From positions 1 to 64,000 of the forward strand of contig JAWKHH010000001.1 of the NCBI GenBank assembly GCA_041394945.1: DNA of 64,000 nt. Direction: 5' to 3'. Positions 7,298 through 15,425 of the stretch are shown here, piece after piece. The DNA comes from Bryobacteraceae bacterium (GTDB lineage: Bacteria; Acidobacteriota; Terriglobia; Bryobacterales; Bryobacteraceae). The number at the start of each line of letters is the position of its first letter. Positions within the stretch are counted from its first letter, which is position 1. The notes beneath the pieces are model-generated. The model saw only the letters and a program-made list of their open reading frames with translations, had not been told where the DNA came from and ran no database searches. Made by a program: the position numbers and the translations under genes.

Positions 7298-8656
7298 ATG
7301 GTGATCTATCTGCCTTCGCAGTCGACGGACGAATCCCCCCAACTGGATGAACTCACCCCCCGCGAAATAGTTGCCGAGATGGATAAGTACGTGATCGGCC
7401 AGGCGGACGCGAAGAAGGCCGTTGCGATCGCGCTTCGGAACCGAATCCGGCGGCAGAAACTGGAGCCGGACATGGCCGAGGAGGTGATGCCGAAGAACAT
7501 CCTCATGATCGGTCCGACGGGGGTGGGCAAGACAGAGTTGGCGCGGCGGCTGGCGAAGCTGGCGAACTCGCCGTTTCTGAAGGTGGAGGCGAGCAAGTTC
7601 ACCGAGGTGGGGTACGTGGGCCGGGACGTTGAGTCGATGATTCGGGATCTGGTTGAGATCTCGATCGACATGGTGCGGGACGAGCGGCTGGACGAGGTTG
7701 CGGAGCGGGCGGAGCGGAACGCGGAGGAGCGGCTGCTCGATCTGCTGATGCCGCCGCAGCCGGAGACCACCGAAAGCGTGGAGCGCACCCGCGACAAGCT
7801 GCGGGAACGGCTGCGCGCGGGCAAGCTCGACGACCGGATGGTGGAGATCGACGTGAAGGAGCGGGGTCCGACGTTCGAGATCACGACGAACATGGGCGTG
7901 GAGGAGATGGACGTCAATCTGAAGGACATGATCCCGAATCTGTTCGCGCCGAAGTCGCGGAAGCGGAAGATGCGGGTGGGGGAGGCGCTGGAGTACCTGA
8001 TCCAGGAAGAAGAGCAGAAGCTCGTGGATATGGACCAAGTGACGCGGACGGCGATCGACCGTGTGGAGCGGAACGGCATCATCTTCCTGGACGAGGTGGA
8101 CAAGATCGCGGGGCGGGAAGGCGGGCAGGGTCCGGATGTGAGCCGCGAGGGCGTGCAGCGCGATATTCTGCCGATTGTCGAGGGGACGACGGTGAACACG
8201 CGGTATGGATTCGTCCGCACGGATCATATTCTCTTTATCGCGGCGGGTGCGTTCCACGTGTCGAAGCCAAGCGATCTGATTCCGGAGCTGCAGGGCCGGT
8301 TTCCGATTCGGGTGGAGTTGAAGTCGCTGAGCGAGGAGGATTTCATCCGGATTCTACGGGAGCCGAAGAACGCGCTGGTGAAGCAGTATACGGCGCTGCT
8401 CGACACCGAGGGAATCCGGCTGACATTCGCGCAGGACGCGCTCGAGGAGATCGCGCGGATGGCGGCGCTGGTGAACCGGGATACGGAGAATATCGGGGCT
8501 CGGCGGCTGCATACGATCATGGAGAAGGTTCTGGAAGAGATTTCGTTCGAGGGCCCGGATTTGAAGAAGAAGAACGTGCGGATCGATGCGGCGTATGTGA
8601 AGCAGCAGCTCAGCCAGATCGTGAAAGATCAGGACTTGAGCCGCTATATTCTGTGA
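7298..8656 (+). CDS. hslU: ATP-dependent protease ATPase subunit HslU
   Basis: 452 residues. AAA+ unfoldase that feeds substrates into HslV. N-terminal LTPREIVAEMDKYVIGQADAK box, Walker A GPTGVGKTE (about 70), the KFTEVGYVGRDVESM segment, an I-domain insertion rich in charged residues (about 125-240), Walker B IIFLDEVDKIAG (about 264), sensor region and the C-terminal end DLSRYIL that docks into HslV. Starts 5 bp after hslV, so translation is coupled. The stop codon overlaps the GTG of the next gene. Confidence 0.95.
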   Translation: MVIYLPSQSTDESPQLDELTPREIVAEMDKYVIGQADAKKAVAIALRNRIRRQKLEPDMAEEVMPKNILMIGPTGVGKTELARRLAKLANSPFLKVEASKFTEVGYVGRDVESMIRDLVEISIDMVRDERLDEVAERAERNAEERLLDLLMPPQPETTESVERTRDKLRERLRAGKLDDRMVEIDVKERGPTFEITTNMGVEEMDVNLKDMIPNLFAPKSRKRKMRVGEALEYLIQEEEQKLVDMDQVTRTAIDRVERNGIIFLDEVDKIAGREGGQGPDVSREGVQRDILPIVEGTTVNTRYGFVRTDHILFIAAGAFHVSKPSDLIPELQGRFPIRVELKSLSEEDFIRILREPKNALVKQYTALLDTEGIRLTFAQDALEEIARMAALVNRDTENIGARRLHTIMEKVLEEISFEGPDLKKKNVRIDAAYVKQQLSQIVKDQDLSRYIL

Positions 8657-9585
8657 GGCGCTCGCCGGCGTTTATCGGTGGCCTCGGCGTTGCATTGGCG
8701 ATGGCCGGGTGCGGCTATGTCGGGGACCCGAAGCCTCCAGCCTTGAATATCCCTGTTCCTGTCACGGACCTTCGCGTCCTCCAGACCGGCGAGCGCATTC
8801 TTGTCCACTTCACGATTCCGGCGTTGACGACGGAGCAGCTTCCACTTCCCCTGGTGCGCGCGGTGGATCTTCGATTTGGCGAAGACGCGATTGCGGTGGA
8901 TGCATTCGAGGCGGGTCCGGTGGAAGTCCGCGTGCCGCTCGAGGGGTGGAAAGGGAAGCAGATTACGGTTCGGGTGCGGGTGCAGTCGGATTCCGGGAAG
9001 TGGAGCGACTACTCCCGCGCGCTGGAGTTCACGGCGGTGGATGCGGTTCGAGCGCCGGAGATCGTGGCGGAATCGCATCCGCGGGGAGTCCGGCTGAGCT
9101 GGAAGGTGGCGGATGGAGTGAAGGTTCGGGTGAGCCGTCGCGATCCGGCGAAGGGGGAGTTCCAGGTTTTGGATGAGATCGCGGGGGCGGAGTGGATCGA
9201 TGGGGCCGCGCCGTTCGGGGTGGAACAGTCCTATGTGGGGACGGCTATCGCGGGCGCGGCGGAGAGCGAACCGTCGAAGCCGGTGACGATCACGCCCGAG
9301 GACAAGTTCCCGCCGTCGACGCCGCGGAACTTGAAGGTGGTGACGGGATTGAAAACGATCGAGGTGGCTTGGGAGCAGAGTCCGGAAACGGACACGGCGG
9401 GGTATCGGGTGTATCGGGCGGAGGGCGGCGGCGAGTTCGAGCGGGTGACCGATCTGATTGTGGCCGCGAGCTTCAGCGACGCACGGGTGGAGAGCGGGAA
9501 GCAGTACCGATACGCGGTTTCGGCGGTGGACGCGACAGGCAACGAGAGCGAACGAAGCGAGCCGGTGGAAGCCGCGGCGCCATGA
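8653..9585 (+). CDS. Fibronectin type III domain lipoprotein
   Basis: 310 residues from a GTG that overlaps the hslU stop. The N terminus is a lipoprotein signal (about 1-20) with Cys in LAMAGCGYVGDPKPP. Two or three beta-sandwich repeats follow; the last (about 215-305) is a clear FN3 domain: PSTPRNLKVVTGLKTIEVAWEQ (leading segment), DTAGYRVYRAEGG, YRYAVSAVDATGNES. It is likely an outer-membrane or periplasmic lipoprotein with binding or structural role. Known only as a conserved hypothetical of Acidobacteria. Its stop overlaps the tadA start. Confidence 0.75.
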   Translation: MRRSPAFIGGLGVALAMAGCGYVGDPKPPALNIPVPVTDLRVLQTGERILVHFTIPALTTEQLPLPLVRAVDLRFGEDAIAVDAFEAGPVEVRVPLEGWKGKQITVRVRVQSDSGKWSDYSRALEFTAVDAVRAPEIVAESHPRGVRLSWKVADGVKVRVSRRDPAKGEFQVLDEIAGAEWIDGAAPFGVEQSYVGTAIAGAAESEPSKPVTITPEDKFPPSTPRNLKVVTGLKTIEVAWEQSPETDTAGYRVYRAEGGGEFERVTDLIVAASFSDARVESGKQYRYAVSAVDATGNESERSEPVEAAAP

Positions 9586-10031
9586 GCTTCGACGAGGCGA
9601 TGATGCGGGAGGCGCTGCGGGAGGCCGGCGCGGCGGCGGCGGCCGGCGAGGTTCCGGTTGGGGCGGTGCTAGTGGCGGGTGGCGAGATCGTGGCGCGGGC
9701 GCACAACGGCCCGATCGCGCGGCGGGATCCGACGGCGCACGCGGAAATGGAAGTGCTGCGCGCGGGGGCGGCGGCGGTGAGGAATTACCGGCTGGAGGAG
9801 GCCGAGCTGTACGTGACGCTGGAGCCGTGCGCGATGTGCGCGGGGGCGCTGGTGAACGCGAGGGTGCGGCGGCTGGTGTTCGGCTGCCGGGATCTGCGAT
9901 TCGGCGGCGTGCGCAGCAAGTTCCGCATCGCCGATTCGGAACTGATGAATCACCGGGTGGCGGTGGAGGAAGGCGTGCTGGCGGGTGAGTGCCAACGGAT
10001 GCTGCAGGAGTTCTTTCGAGAGCGGCGGTGA
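9582..10031 (+). CDS. tadA: tRNA adenosine(34) deaminase
   Basis: 149 residues from ATG 9582, overlapping the previous stop (ATGA). Converts A34 to inosine at the wobble position of tRNA-Arg(ACG). The zinc site is complete: HAEMEVL with catalytic Glu (about 51-57) and TLEPCAMCAGAL with two Cys ligands (about 80-91). VPVGAVLV and FGCRDLRFGG are typical of TadA. The frame stays open far upstream, but that part is out-of-frame shadow of the FN3 gene. Confidence 0.93.
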   Translation: MSFDEAMMREALREAGAAAAAGEVPVGAVLVAGGEIVARAHNGPIARRDPTAHAEMEVLRAGAAAVRNYRLEEAELYVTLEPCAMCAGALVNARVRRLVFGCRDLRFGGVRSKFRIADSELMNHRVAVEEGVLAGECQRMLQEFFRERR

Positions 10032-10048
10032 GCAGCGGGCGCGAAGGG

Positions 10049-10501
10049 CTACTGGCCGGCGGGCATCTGAAAGCGGAAATCGCAGACGGGCCATGGGGCG
10101 AAGCTCAACTGGAGGTCGCCGCGGTTGACCCAGAGCGGGACCGGCTCCTCGCCGCTGAAGCGAACCGTTTGGATGATGCCGTTGCGGCAATGCTGCGACT
10201 TCACCACCTGCATGGCGGCGAGGTCTTTCTTCGGGCCCCAATCGTCGAGGAACTTCTCGTAGTTGTAGTCCCGGCAGGGCTTGTCCTTATCGCAACCCCA
10301 AAGCGAGTAGGCGGCGCCGTAGTCCTTGGCTTTGAGGAGTTCGAAGAAGTGGGCGGCCTGCTTTTTTTCGCGATAGTCGCGGAAGAGGAAGTAGCCGGCG
10401 AGACCGACGACGAGGACCGAGGCCAAGGCGATGAGAATGCGATTGCGAACGCGTTCGCGTTTGGCGTCGCCCTGGCCGTAGTTGTCGAGGTAGTTGCTCA
10501 T
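10049..10501 (-). CDS. Single-pass membrane protein of unknown function
   Basis: 150 residues: a charged cytoplasmic N terminus (MSNYLDNYGQGDAKRERVRN), one transmembrane segment (about 22-42), then a soluble domain with four Cys in a CDKDKPC, SQHC, PVC pattern that could form disulfides outside the membrane. The arrangement KxxAHFFELLKAKDYGAAYSLWGC resembles DUF4878-like small extracytoplasmic domains, but I cannot assign it. It follows the OmpH gene by 22 bp on the same strand and probably shares its message. Confidence 0.6.
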   Translation of the reverse strand: MSNYLDNYGQGDAKRERVRNRILIALASVLVVGLAGYFLFRDYREKKQAAHFFELLKAKDYGAAYSLWGCDKDKPCRDYNYEKFLDDWGPKKDLAAMQVVKSQHCRNGIIQTVRFSGEEPVPLWVNRGDLQLSFAPWPVCDFRFQMPAGQ

Positions 10502-10523
10502 TGCCCGAGCCGGAAGCGCGCCT

Positions 10524-11048
10524 TTACTTGGCCGGGTGGGCCTTGTCGTAGGCGGCCGTGGCGTCGGCGGTGATGTCGAGGGTGGGCTTGGAGAAGATGG
10601 TGGTGCCGACGTCGACGACCAAGTCCAGCCCCTTCTCCTCGGCGAGTTTCTGAATCACGGTTCGCATGTTCTGCGAAGCGAGGCCGAGGATGTCCTGGCG
10701 TTCGCGATCGACTTCTTCCTGGAGATCCTGGCGGAGGCGTTCCGCCTCCTTCTGTTTCCGCTGGCCCTGGGCAACGAGTTCCGCTTCGCCTTGCGGGCTG
10801 AGCTTGCCTTGCATGGTCTGAAGCTGGCGCTGGACCTCGGCGATTTCCTTGTTGAGGAGTTCGAGCTTATCCTGCCGGGGTTTGAACTTGGCTTCCATGC
10901 CGGCCTGCGCCTTCTTCATGTCGGCGGTGTCGAGCAGCGCTTTCTGCGTGTCGATGACGCCAACCTTGACTTGGGCGGCCGCCGGCGCGGCAAGCAGGGC
11001 GGCGAATGCAAACGAACCAAAGGCCGTATACAGGCGACGAGAGATCAT
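10524..11048 (-). CDS. OmpH/Skp-family periplasmic chaperone
   Basis: 174 residues, normal for the family. Signal peptide (about 1-25, AAPAAAQ), then VKVGVIDTQKALLDT, the edge strand of the Skp body, long amphipathic helices rich in Lys/Glu/Gln (about 42-120) that form the tentacles, and a return segment KGLDLVVDVGTTIF before the C terminus DITADATAAYDKAHP. Skp-type proteins hold unfolded outer-membrane proteins in the periplasm. A proper Shine-Dalgarno (AGGAG) lies 6 bp upstream of the ATG. It is not next to bamA or lpxD here. Confidence 0.88.
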   Translation of the reverse strand: MISRRLYTAFGSFAFAALLAAPAAAQVKVGVIDTQKALLDTADMKKAQAGMEAKFKPRQDKLELLNKEIAEVQRQLQTMQGKLSPQGEAELVAQGQRKQKEAERLRQDLQEEVDRERQDILGLASQNMRTVIQKLAEEKGLDLVVDVGTTIFSKPTLDITADATAAYDKAHPAK

Positions 11049-11135
11049 ACTGGCTCCTGAGAGTGCAACTTGAGGGACTTCTCAATCCCGGGGTTTTGAC
11101 GCGCGGTGGACGCTACAGGTTTCAGGCTAACACAC

Positions 11136-11642
11136 CTACTGCGCTTCGATGTAGCGCTTGAGACTGGAGGCGATGGTGGCGATTTGTTCGCCGGGGGGCT
11201 CCATGAGGCGCGCGAGGAGGCGGGTTAAGGGCGGGTCGACTTCGACGTGGCTGCGGATGGTAAGGCGGGTGCCTTCGGGGACTTCCTCGAGTTCGAAAGA
11301 AAAGCGGCCCCAGTAGGGCAGGTTGCGCTCCACCTGGGCGGCTTCGACGAGGCGGCCGAGTTGAAACTGGGTGACTTCGTAGGTGGCGACGAAGCCGTCC
11401 TTGAAGAAACCCTTCCACTTGGTGGCGCTGAGCATTTCGGCCTTGGCGAAATCGGGGTGCCAGCGGGGTATGGAATCGTAGTCTGTGACGGCGAGCCACA
11501 CGTCGAGGGGCGGGCGCTTGATGATGGTCTCGGTGGTGGAGTTGAACTCGCGGTCGCACATGGAGCCCGCGACCCATGCCGCGGCGAAAGCTACCAGGGC
11601 AGCGCCCACGGCAATCGCGGCGTAACGGACCCAGCGTGTCAA
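11136..11642 (-). CDS. Membrane-anchored SRPBCC (START-like) domain protein
   Basis: 168 residues from a TTG that overlaps the previous stop (TTGA). N-terminal hydrophobic anchor (about 5-27), then a polyketide-cyclase/START-like domain: IKRPPLDVWLAVTDYDSIPRW, a lipid- or ligand-binding helix-grip fold, WGRFSFELEEVPEGTRLTI, and a final amphipathic helix. Ligand unknown. It is co-translated with the PafA-like phosphatase upstream. Confidence 0.75.
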   Translation of the reverse strand: MTRWVRYAAIAVGAALVAFAAAWVAGSMCDREFNSTTETIIKRPPLDVWLAVTDYDSIPRWHPDFAKAEMLSATKWKGFFKDGFVATYEVTQFQLGRLVEAAQVERNLPYWGRFSFELEEVPEGTRLTIRSHVEVDPPLTRLLARLMEPPGEQIATIASSLKRYIEAQ

Positions 11643-13198
11643 CGAAGAGCTTCTTCCAGAACCCTGCCGACGCTACCGGAGGGGGCCTCGACCTCGACGA
11701 TCACGGCCACGGTGGGCGCGATGTCATTCACGGCGGCTCGGCGGTGATACCGGCCGGGCTTGACGGCGGGCCCCATCAGCACGAGGGGCACGTGCGAATC
11801 GTAATGGTGCGGAGAGCCGTGGGTGGCTTTGTCGCGTCCCCATGTCCAGAAAGGCTCGGTGACCGGGAACAGATCCGCGCCACGCTGGCGATGGTATCCG
11901 TTGCGGAGGCGGGCGTCAATCCGATCGCCGGAGACGGCGCCGCGGGCGAGGTCGCCGGCGGTGTAGACGCGCGCAATGTGGGGGATCTCGCGGACGATGG
12001 CGGCGGCTTCGGCCTGCAGGGCGCCGAGGCTGAGATGGCGGGCGCGGATGAGCCCGTGGTTCAGATAGGGCGACGGGCCGGAACGGCCGAGAACCCAGGG
12101 ACCGTCGCCGTACCTGGCCTTGAAGGCCGCTTCGATCTTTTCGGCGGGGAGGGTCTCCGAAATTCGGCCGGCAGGCATTTTGCGGGATTGCATCAGCTCG
12201 GGATTCGGCGCGACGCCATGATCGGCGGTGAAAGCGACGATGGTGTTGCGGAGGCCGACCTTGGCGTCGAGGAACTGGAACAGGCGGGCGAGGGTTCGAT
12301 CGGTGCGGACGGAGATGTCGTGGACCTGCGGGGAATCAGGCCCGTTCTCATGGCCGACGTAGTCGTTGGAGGAAAAGCTGACCGAGAGGACATCGGTACC
12401 GGGACCCTGGCCGAGCTTTTCCGCTTCCACCGCTTTTTCCGCAAACAGCTCCAAGAGATCGTTGCCGAAGGGAGAGCGCTGCATGTTGCCCCAGTAGGGC
12501 GCACCGGCGGGAGTGGCCATGGTGAGGAAGGGCTCAGCGTTCTTGGAGGCGAAGGGAAGCCAGGGTTTGCCGGTCCACTGGTCGGCGGCGCGGGACTTGT
12601 TGAAGTCCTGGACCCAGGCGGGGAGATCGGGGAAGTAATAGGTGCTCGACACCATGTTTCCGGTCTTGTTGTCGAACCAGTAGGCGCCGTCGGCCATCCG
12701 GCCCACGGGGAGGATGGCGCTGCGATCCTTGATCGAGATTCCGATCGCCTTGGAGGGAGCGCGGCCGGACATCTTCAGTTCGTCGGCGATGGTGGAAACG
12801 AGGAGGCGGTGGGGCGAGGAAGCCTCGCCGGAGGCGCCGAGCGCTTTGACGGAGGGGTCGAATACGGAGGTGACCTGACGGCCGAGATCGCGGTCGTACC
12901 ATTCGTTGCCGACGATGCCGCTGACGGACGGCGTGGCGCCGCTCATCACGGTGGAGTGGCCGATGGCGGTGACGGTGGGGAAGTGTTCGTAGTGAGCGTC
13001 GGTGAAGAAGGCGCCTTGCTTCATCAACTGGGCGAGGCCGCCGGTGTACTCGGATCCGAAGCGGTAGAAATAGTCCTGGCGGAACTGATCGACTACGATC
13101 ATGACGACCAGTTTGGGTCGCGAGGCGGGGCGCGGTCGGGGCGCGGTGGTCTGGGCGAAGGCGGCGAGCGCGGGGATCAGAAGGAGCAGCTTGCGCAT
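11639..13198 (-). CDS. PafA-like alkaline phosphatase/phosphodiesterase superfamily protein
   Basis: 519 residues. Signal peptide (1-15) then the alkaline-phosphatase fold: VVMIVVDQFRQDYFYRF (first metal Asp), HFPTVTAIGHSTVMSG (nucleophilic Thr, about 73-88), NEWYDRDLG, SFSSNDYVGHENGPDS (metal ligands), AFTADHGVAPNPE (Asp-His metal ligands) and GSPHHYDSHVPLVLMG (last His ligand). This pattern, with Thr as nucleophile, fits the PafA/NPP group, so it probably hydrolyses phosphomonoesters in the periplasm; a diesterase specificity is possible. A 719-codon open frame on the other strand across it is a composition shadow. Confidence 0.88.
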   Translation of the reverse strand: MRKLLLLIPALAAFAQTTAPRPRPASRPKLVVMIVVDQFRQDYFYRFGSEYTGGLAQLMKQGAFFTDAHYEHFPTVTAIGHSTVMSGATPSVSGIVGNEWYDRDLGRQVTSVFDPSVKALGASGEASSPHRLLVSTIADELKMSGRAPSKAIGISIKDRSAILPVGRMADGAYWFDNKTGNMVSSTYYFPDLPAWVQDFNKSRAADQWTGKPWLPFASKNAEPFLTMATPAGAPYWGNMQRSPFGNDLLELFAEKAVEAEKLGQGPGTDVLSVSFSSNDYVGHENGPDSPQVHDISVRTDRTLARLFQFLDAKVGLRNTIVAFTADHGVAPNPELMQSRKMPAGRISETLPAEKIEAAFKARYGDGPWVLGRSGPSPYLNHGLIRARHLSLGALQAEAAAIVREIPHIARVYTAGDLARGAVSGDRIDARLRNGYHRQRGADLFPVTEPFWTWGRDKATHGSPHHYDSHVPLVLMGPAVKPGRYHRRAAVNDIAPTVAVIVEVEAPSGSVGRVLEEALR

Positions 13199-13216
13199 TG
13201 GTGGGATTGTCCGGTT

Positions 13217-13678
13217 TCAGTCCAGGAGGAGGGCGCCGGCGGCGGCGATCTGGTAGACGGTCCATTCGGACTTGGGGACGGTTTTGCGGGGTTTTCGGCC
13301 CTGTTCCTCGGCTTCGTGATTTTCGCGGGCGATGGCCTGTTCGCGGGTGAGATCGAAGCGCTGCATTTCGCCTTCGACGATGGCCGGGCGGCCGACGCTT
13401 TCCTTGGGAAAGGTGATTTCGCCATCGGGGACCTTGACCCGAAGGACTTGTGCGCCGTTGGGGTCGCGGAGGGCGGCCCAGCAGCCTGCCATTTGGCAGA
13501 CTTCGGCGATCTGGCCGCGGACGCGGACCGTGTTGCCGACCAGCGCCTGGCGGCGGGCGATGGCTTCGGTGACGGGAATGGCGCCTTCGCGCGAGGGGGC
13601 CTTGCCGAGCGGCGTTTCGCCGAGAAGGAGCGGGGCCAGGAACAGGGCGGGGAGCGCGGCGGGTCGCATCCCGGACAT
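13217..13678 (-). CDS. DUF4920-like exported protein
   Basis: 153 residues with signal peptide (about 1-20). The middle carries VGNTVRVRGQIAEVCQMAGCWAALRD, an OB-like fold with two Cys, as in DUF4920 proteins; the leading motif is VxVxGxxxxvCqxxGCW. These Cys could bind metal or form a disulfide. It lies 18 bp before the phosphatase gene on the same strand, so co-transcription is likely. Function is not known. Confidence 0.7.
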   Translation of the reverse strand: MSGMRPAALPALFLAPLLLGETPLGKAPSREGAIPVTEAIARRQALVGNTVRVRGQIAEVCQMAGCWAALRDPNGAQVLRVKVPDGEITFPKESVGRPAIVEGEMQRFDLTREQAIARENHEAEEQGRKPRKTVPKSEWTVYQIAAAGALLLD

Positions 13679-13731
13679 TATCTCACGCGCTTTCGAAACG
13701 GCTGGCGCGGGTTGCGCGTCCGACTGACGGT

Positions 13732-14679
13732 ATGAGGCGAATCGGAGTAGCGGGGCTGTTTTGCGCGTTGGCGTTCGGGCAGGAGCAGGTGTTTCGGGCG
13801 CAGAGCGACCTGGTGGTGGCGCCGGTGACTGTGACCGGGTCGAAGCGGGCGTTCGTGGACGGGCTGGATTCCGGAGACTTCCGGGTGACCGACAACGGGC
13901 GGGAACAACCGTTCACGTTGGAGACGGCGGACGTGGTGGGAGCGCCGGTGGCGTTGGCTGTGGTGGTGCAGGCGAACGATCTGGCGCGGCCGGCGTTGGC
14001 GAAGATCGTGAAGGTGGGCGCGCTGATCGAACCGCTGATCACCGGCGAGCGGGGAGCGGCGGCGGTGATTTCCTTCGGGGCGGAGGTGCGGACGCTGGCC
14101 GAGTTCACGCACGAACATGCGGAGATCCGCGATGCGGTGGCGGCGGTACGGACCGGGGACGACTCGACGGCCCGGATGCGGGACGCGGTGGCGTTGGCGG
14201 CGATGATGCTGGAGGCCCGGCCGCCGCGGGAGCGGAAGGCGATCCTGCTGATCAGCGAGACGCGGGACCGCGGGAGCGAAACGGAACTGGCGCCGCTGGT
14301 GGAGAGCCTGCAGCGATCTTCGATCACACTCTACGCGGCGACGTTTTCCGTTACGGCGACGGCGTTCACGGCGAAGCAGAGCGAGCAGACGCGGGCGGGC
14401 GGAATGAACCTGATCGCGGCGTTCCGGGAGTTGGGGCGGCTGGGGAAGCTGAACGACGTAGAGGCGCTGACGGAGGCCACCGGCGGTGAGCGGGCATCGT
14501 TCGCGACGCTGCACGCGCTGGAGCAACGGGTCTCGCGGATCGGCGAGGAGCTGCACGCGCAATATCAGCTTACTTACCGGGCGCAGGATCGCACGGCGGG
14601 GTATCACCGTGTGTTGGTGGAACTTCCGGGACACCCGAAACTGGTGGTGCGGAGCCGGCCCGGGTACTGGCGGCAGTGA
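13732..14679 (+). CDS. VWFA-related domain protein, Acidobacteria-specific type
   Basis: 315 residues. Signal peptide (1-16), then QSDLVVAPVTVTGSKRAFVDGLDSGDF, the standard opening of the VWFA-related acidobacterial family, where the protein binds D(F/Y)-V-DNG-Q. The VWA-like core runs from about 70 to 240 (VALAVVVQAND, MRDAVALAAMML, KAILLISETRDRGS). The MIDAS metal site DxSxS is replaced by QANDLA, so metal-dependent adhesion may be lost. Ends with a Tyr/Arg-rich YRAQDRTAGYHRV strand. Role unknown, likely periplasmic. Confidence 0.85.
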   Translation: MRRIGVAGLFCALAFGQEQVFRAQSDLVVAPVTVTGSKRAFVDGLDSGDFRVTDNGREQPFTLETADVVGAPVALAVVVQANDLARPALAKIVKVGALIEPLITGERGAAAVISFGAEVRTLAEFTHEHAEIRDAVAAVRTGDDSTARMRDAVALAAMMLEARPPRERKAILLISETRDRGSETELAPLVESLQRSSITLYAATFSVTATAFTAKQSEQTRAGGMNLIAAFRELGRLGKLNDVEALTEATGGERASFATLHALEQRVSRIGEELHAQYQLTYRAQDRTAGYHRVLVELPGHPKLVVRSRPGYWRQ

Positions 14680-15405
14680 CTACATGTACATTCCGCCGTT
14701 GACGTCGAGCACGTGGCCGGTGATGTAACCGGCTTCGTCGCTGGCGAGGAAACGGACGCAAGCGGCGACGTCCCCGGGCGAGCCGAGGCGCTTCAGCGGG
14801 ATGCGGGAGAGCATCGCGGCGCGGAGCTCTTCGGAGAGCACGGCGGTCATGTCGGTTTCGATGAAGCCGGGGGCGACGGCGTTGACGGTGATGTTGCGGC
14901 TGGCCATTTCCTGGGCGATGGCCTTGGTGAGGCCGATGAGGCCGGCCTTGGAGGAAACGTAGTTAGCCTGGCCGGGATTGCCGCATTCGCCGACGATGGA
15001 ACTGAGATTGATGATTCTCCCCCAACGCTCGCGCATCATACTCTGCAGGACGGATTGAATGCAGAGGAACGAACCGGTGAGGTTGGTTTGGATGACGGCG
15101 TCCCAATCGGCGGGTTTCATGCGGAGGGCGAGGCCGTCGCGGGTGATCGCGGCGTTGTTGACGAGGATGTCGATGCGGCCGGCCTTTTCGTAGGCCTGGC
15201 GGAAGGCTTCCTTGATCGAATCGGGCTGGGACAGATCGATTTCGACGACGATGGAGTCTGGAATGGTGGCGGCGAGTTCGTCAAGCCGGGCGCGGTCCCG
15301 GGCCGCGAGAATGACGCGATGGCCGGCGGCCGAGAGCGCCTGGGCGCAGGCCTTGCCGATTCCGCGGCTGGCGCCGGTGATCAGGGCAGTGCGGTTTGTC
15401 ATCAT
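14680..15405 (-). CDS. fabG: 3-oxoacyl-[acyl-carrier-protein] reductase family SDR
   Basis: 241 residues. Short-chain dehydrogenase with TGASRGIGKACA (NADPH site, about 10-21), NNAAITRDGL (about 87-96), catalytic Ser in NLSSIVGECGNPGQ, YVSSKAG (Tyr and Lys), VAPGFIETDM, and ending GHVLDVNGGMYM, as FabG proteins do. It would reduce 3-oxoacyl-ACP in fatty-acid elongation. It stands alone, not beside fabD, acpP or fabF, so a specialised reductase is possible. The two possible ATG starts (15405 and 15402) differ by one Met. Confidence 0.88.
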   Translation of the reverse strand: MMTNRTALITGASRGIGKACAQALSAAGHRVILAARDRARLDELAATIPDSIVVEIDLSQPDSIKEAFRQAYEKAGRIDILVNNAAITRDGLALRMKPADWDAVIQTNLTGSFLCIQSVLQSMMRERWGRIINLSSIVGECGNPGQANYVSSKAGLIGLTKAIAQEMASRNITVNAVAPGFIETDMTAVLSEELRAAMLSRIPLKRLGSPGDVAACVRFLASDEAGYITGHVLDVNGGMYM

Positions 15406-15425
15406 AGAGTGTTCAGAGAATCATC

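Noticed and set aside
9192..9581. Upstream extension of the tadA frame
   Set aside because: Gly/Arg-rich shadow of the FN3 lipoprotein gene; ATG 9582 overlaps the previous stop and starts a normal TadA.
11576..13735. 719-codon open frame on the plus strand, antisense to the PafA-like phosphatase
   Set aside because: Gly/Asp/Ala-rich product without any domain; the opposite strand has a complete enzyme with metal ligands. High GC leaves antisense frames open by chance.
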